Shown here: positions 24,583 to 24,858 of the stretch, piece after piece
Position numbering within the stretch: the first letter of the stretch is position 1
Layout: each line of letters starts with the position of its first letter
Assembly (NCBI GenBank): GCA_002342585.1
Contig: DDQG01000039.1
Coordinates: forward strand, 1 to 24,858
DNA: 24,858 nucleotides
Direction of reading: 5' to 3'
Origin: Prevotellaceae bacterium UBA2448
Lineage (GTDB): Bacteria; Bacteroidota; Bacteroidia; Bacteroidales; Bacteroidaceae
The notes under the pieces: generated by a model
The model's input: only the letters and a program-made list of their open reading frames with translations
Databases searched by the model: none
What the model was told of the DNA's origin: nothing
Made by a program: the position numbers and the translations under genes

Positions 24583-24667
24583 ATGTTCATGACTTGTGAA
24601 CATAAGTTCATAAGTTGTGAACATGTGTTCATAAGCTGTGAACATAAGTTCATAACGTTATGAACAT
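24583..24667. repeat. four palindromes at exact 21-bp spacing
   Basis: The arms GTTCA and TGAAC recur in four units that start at 24585, 24606, 24627 and 24648, with 7- or 8-nt centres. The last unit is a perfect palindrome through GTTCATAACGTTATGAAC (24648-24665). The outer bases are mostly ATGTTCA and TGAACAT. This looks like a phased operator array. It lies about 100 bp upstream of the corA -33 box and could also serve a gene to the right of the window. Confidence 0.75.
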
Positions 24668-24669
24668 AG

Positions 24670-24759
24670 ATTTCCTCTCGTAGTAAAATAAAATTCCTCG
24701 CGTAGAAAAATAAAATATCCCACCAGGCAACATAAAAACCTCATCTGGCAAATAAAAAG
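24670..24759. repeat. four degenerate repeats of 22-23 bp
   Basis: Units at 24670-24692, 24693-24714, 24715-24737 and 24738-24759 share a CC-rich start, a GTAG or GGCA centre and an AAATAAA-like end. The first two are close copies, and so, more loosely, are the last two. They adjoin the palindrome array with almost the same period. Confidence 0.5.
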
Positions 24760-24799
24760 ATGTTCTCAAATATGAAAAAAGTATTCTTAAATTCTATAA

Positions 24800-24858
24800 C
24801 TCAACTTTCACAAGTTGAGCAGAAGGGAAGTTAAATGGGAGTTAAAGGGAAGTTAAAT
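24800..24858. repeat. hairpin followed by a 22-nt-period direct repeat at the window edge
   Basis: CTCAACTT (24800-24807) and AAGTTGAG (24812-24819) form a perfect 8-bp stem with a 4-nt loop and no T-tract. Then GGGAAGTTAAAT (24825-24836) recurs at 24847-24858 with GGGAGTTAAA between them. The repeat may continue past the window. Confidence 0.55.

Noticed and set aside
24391..24645. 84-codon minus-strand frame with MFTxYEx repeats
   Set aside because: Its repetitive N-terminus is just the 21-bp palindrome array read in frame, and the corA promoter lies inside it.
24583..24759. CRISPR array
   Set aside because: Units are directly adjacent with no unique spacers of CRISPR length, and there are no cas genes.

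Overview
The window looks like a chromosomal segment of a Bacteroidales bacterium, most likely Prevotella or a close relative. The grounds are Bacteroidota-type promoters (TTTG, 19-20 nt, TAnnTTTG) at several gene starts, a Por/type IX-like C-terminal sorting tail on a large secreted glycosidase, a lipoprotein clostripain-like peptidase, short serine-pathway enzymes of the Bacteroidota type, and AT-rich intergenic DNA full of short phased repeats. No rRNA, tRNA, CRISPR array, transposase or integrase was seen.

Left part (about 1-7411): a three-gene defence operon. A consensus promoter (156-186) feeds a leader of about 265 nt carrying a long nested inverted repeat, an overlapping alternative hairpin, and a third hairpin holding the start codon of the first gene. 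The genes are a type III-like restriction helicase (res), a beta-class adenine methyltransferase (mod, ATGA overlap) and an EVE-HNH modification-dependent nuclease (1 nt gap). The nuclease motif at the C-terminus of Res appears degenerate (PN...ExE where PD...ExK is expected), so the HNH protein could be the working nuclease. The mod target-recognition region and the HNH gene are much richer in AT than the rest of mod. This operon is my best candidate for an incompletely described system.

Middle-left (7412-12976): a remodelled polysaccharide-degradation locus. A GH26 mannanase-like gene is preceded by a relic of the 3' end of another GH26 copy. It is followed by a fused relic (5' end of a PL9 gene joined to an unrelated 3' end), then a C11 peptidase lipoprotein and an intact PL9 pectate lyase. 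RNase HI-like and DUF4406 genes are translationally coupled behind PL9.

Centre (13066-17954): housekeeping genes pyrF, an HD-domain phosphohydrolase and uvrA, tightly packed on the plus strand. A promoter at 17959-17990 then drives a 960-residue secreted GH128/Asl1-like glycosidase with an Fn3-like domain and a sorting tail, ending at a strong bidirectional terminator (20915-20944).

Right part (21110-24858): minus-strand serA (a short form with Lys where the catalytic His is expected), serC and corA. Upstream of corA lies about 280 bp without a convincing gene but with phased repeats: four palindromes every 21 bp, then four degenerate units of 22-23 bp, then another 22-bp direct repeat. A similar array of three palindromes every 22 bp lies at 7628-7683.

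All calls come from reading the sequence and from family knowledge. No search or folding program was run.
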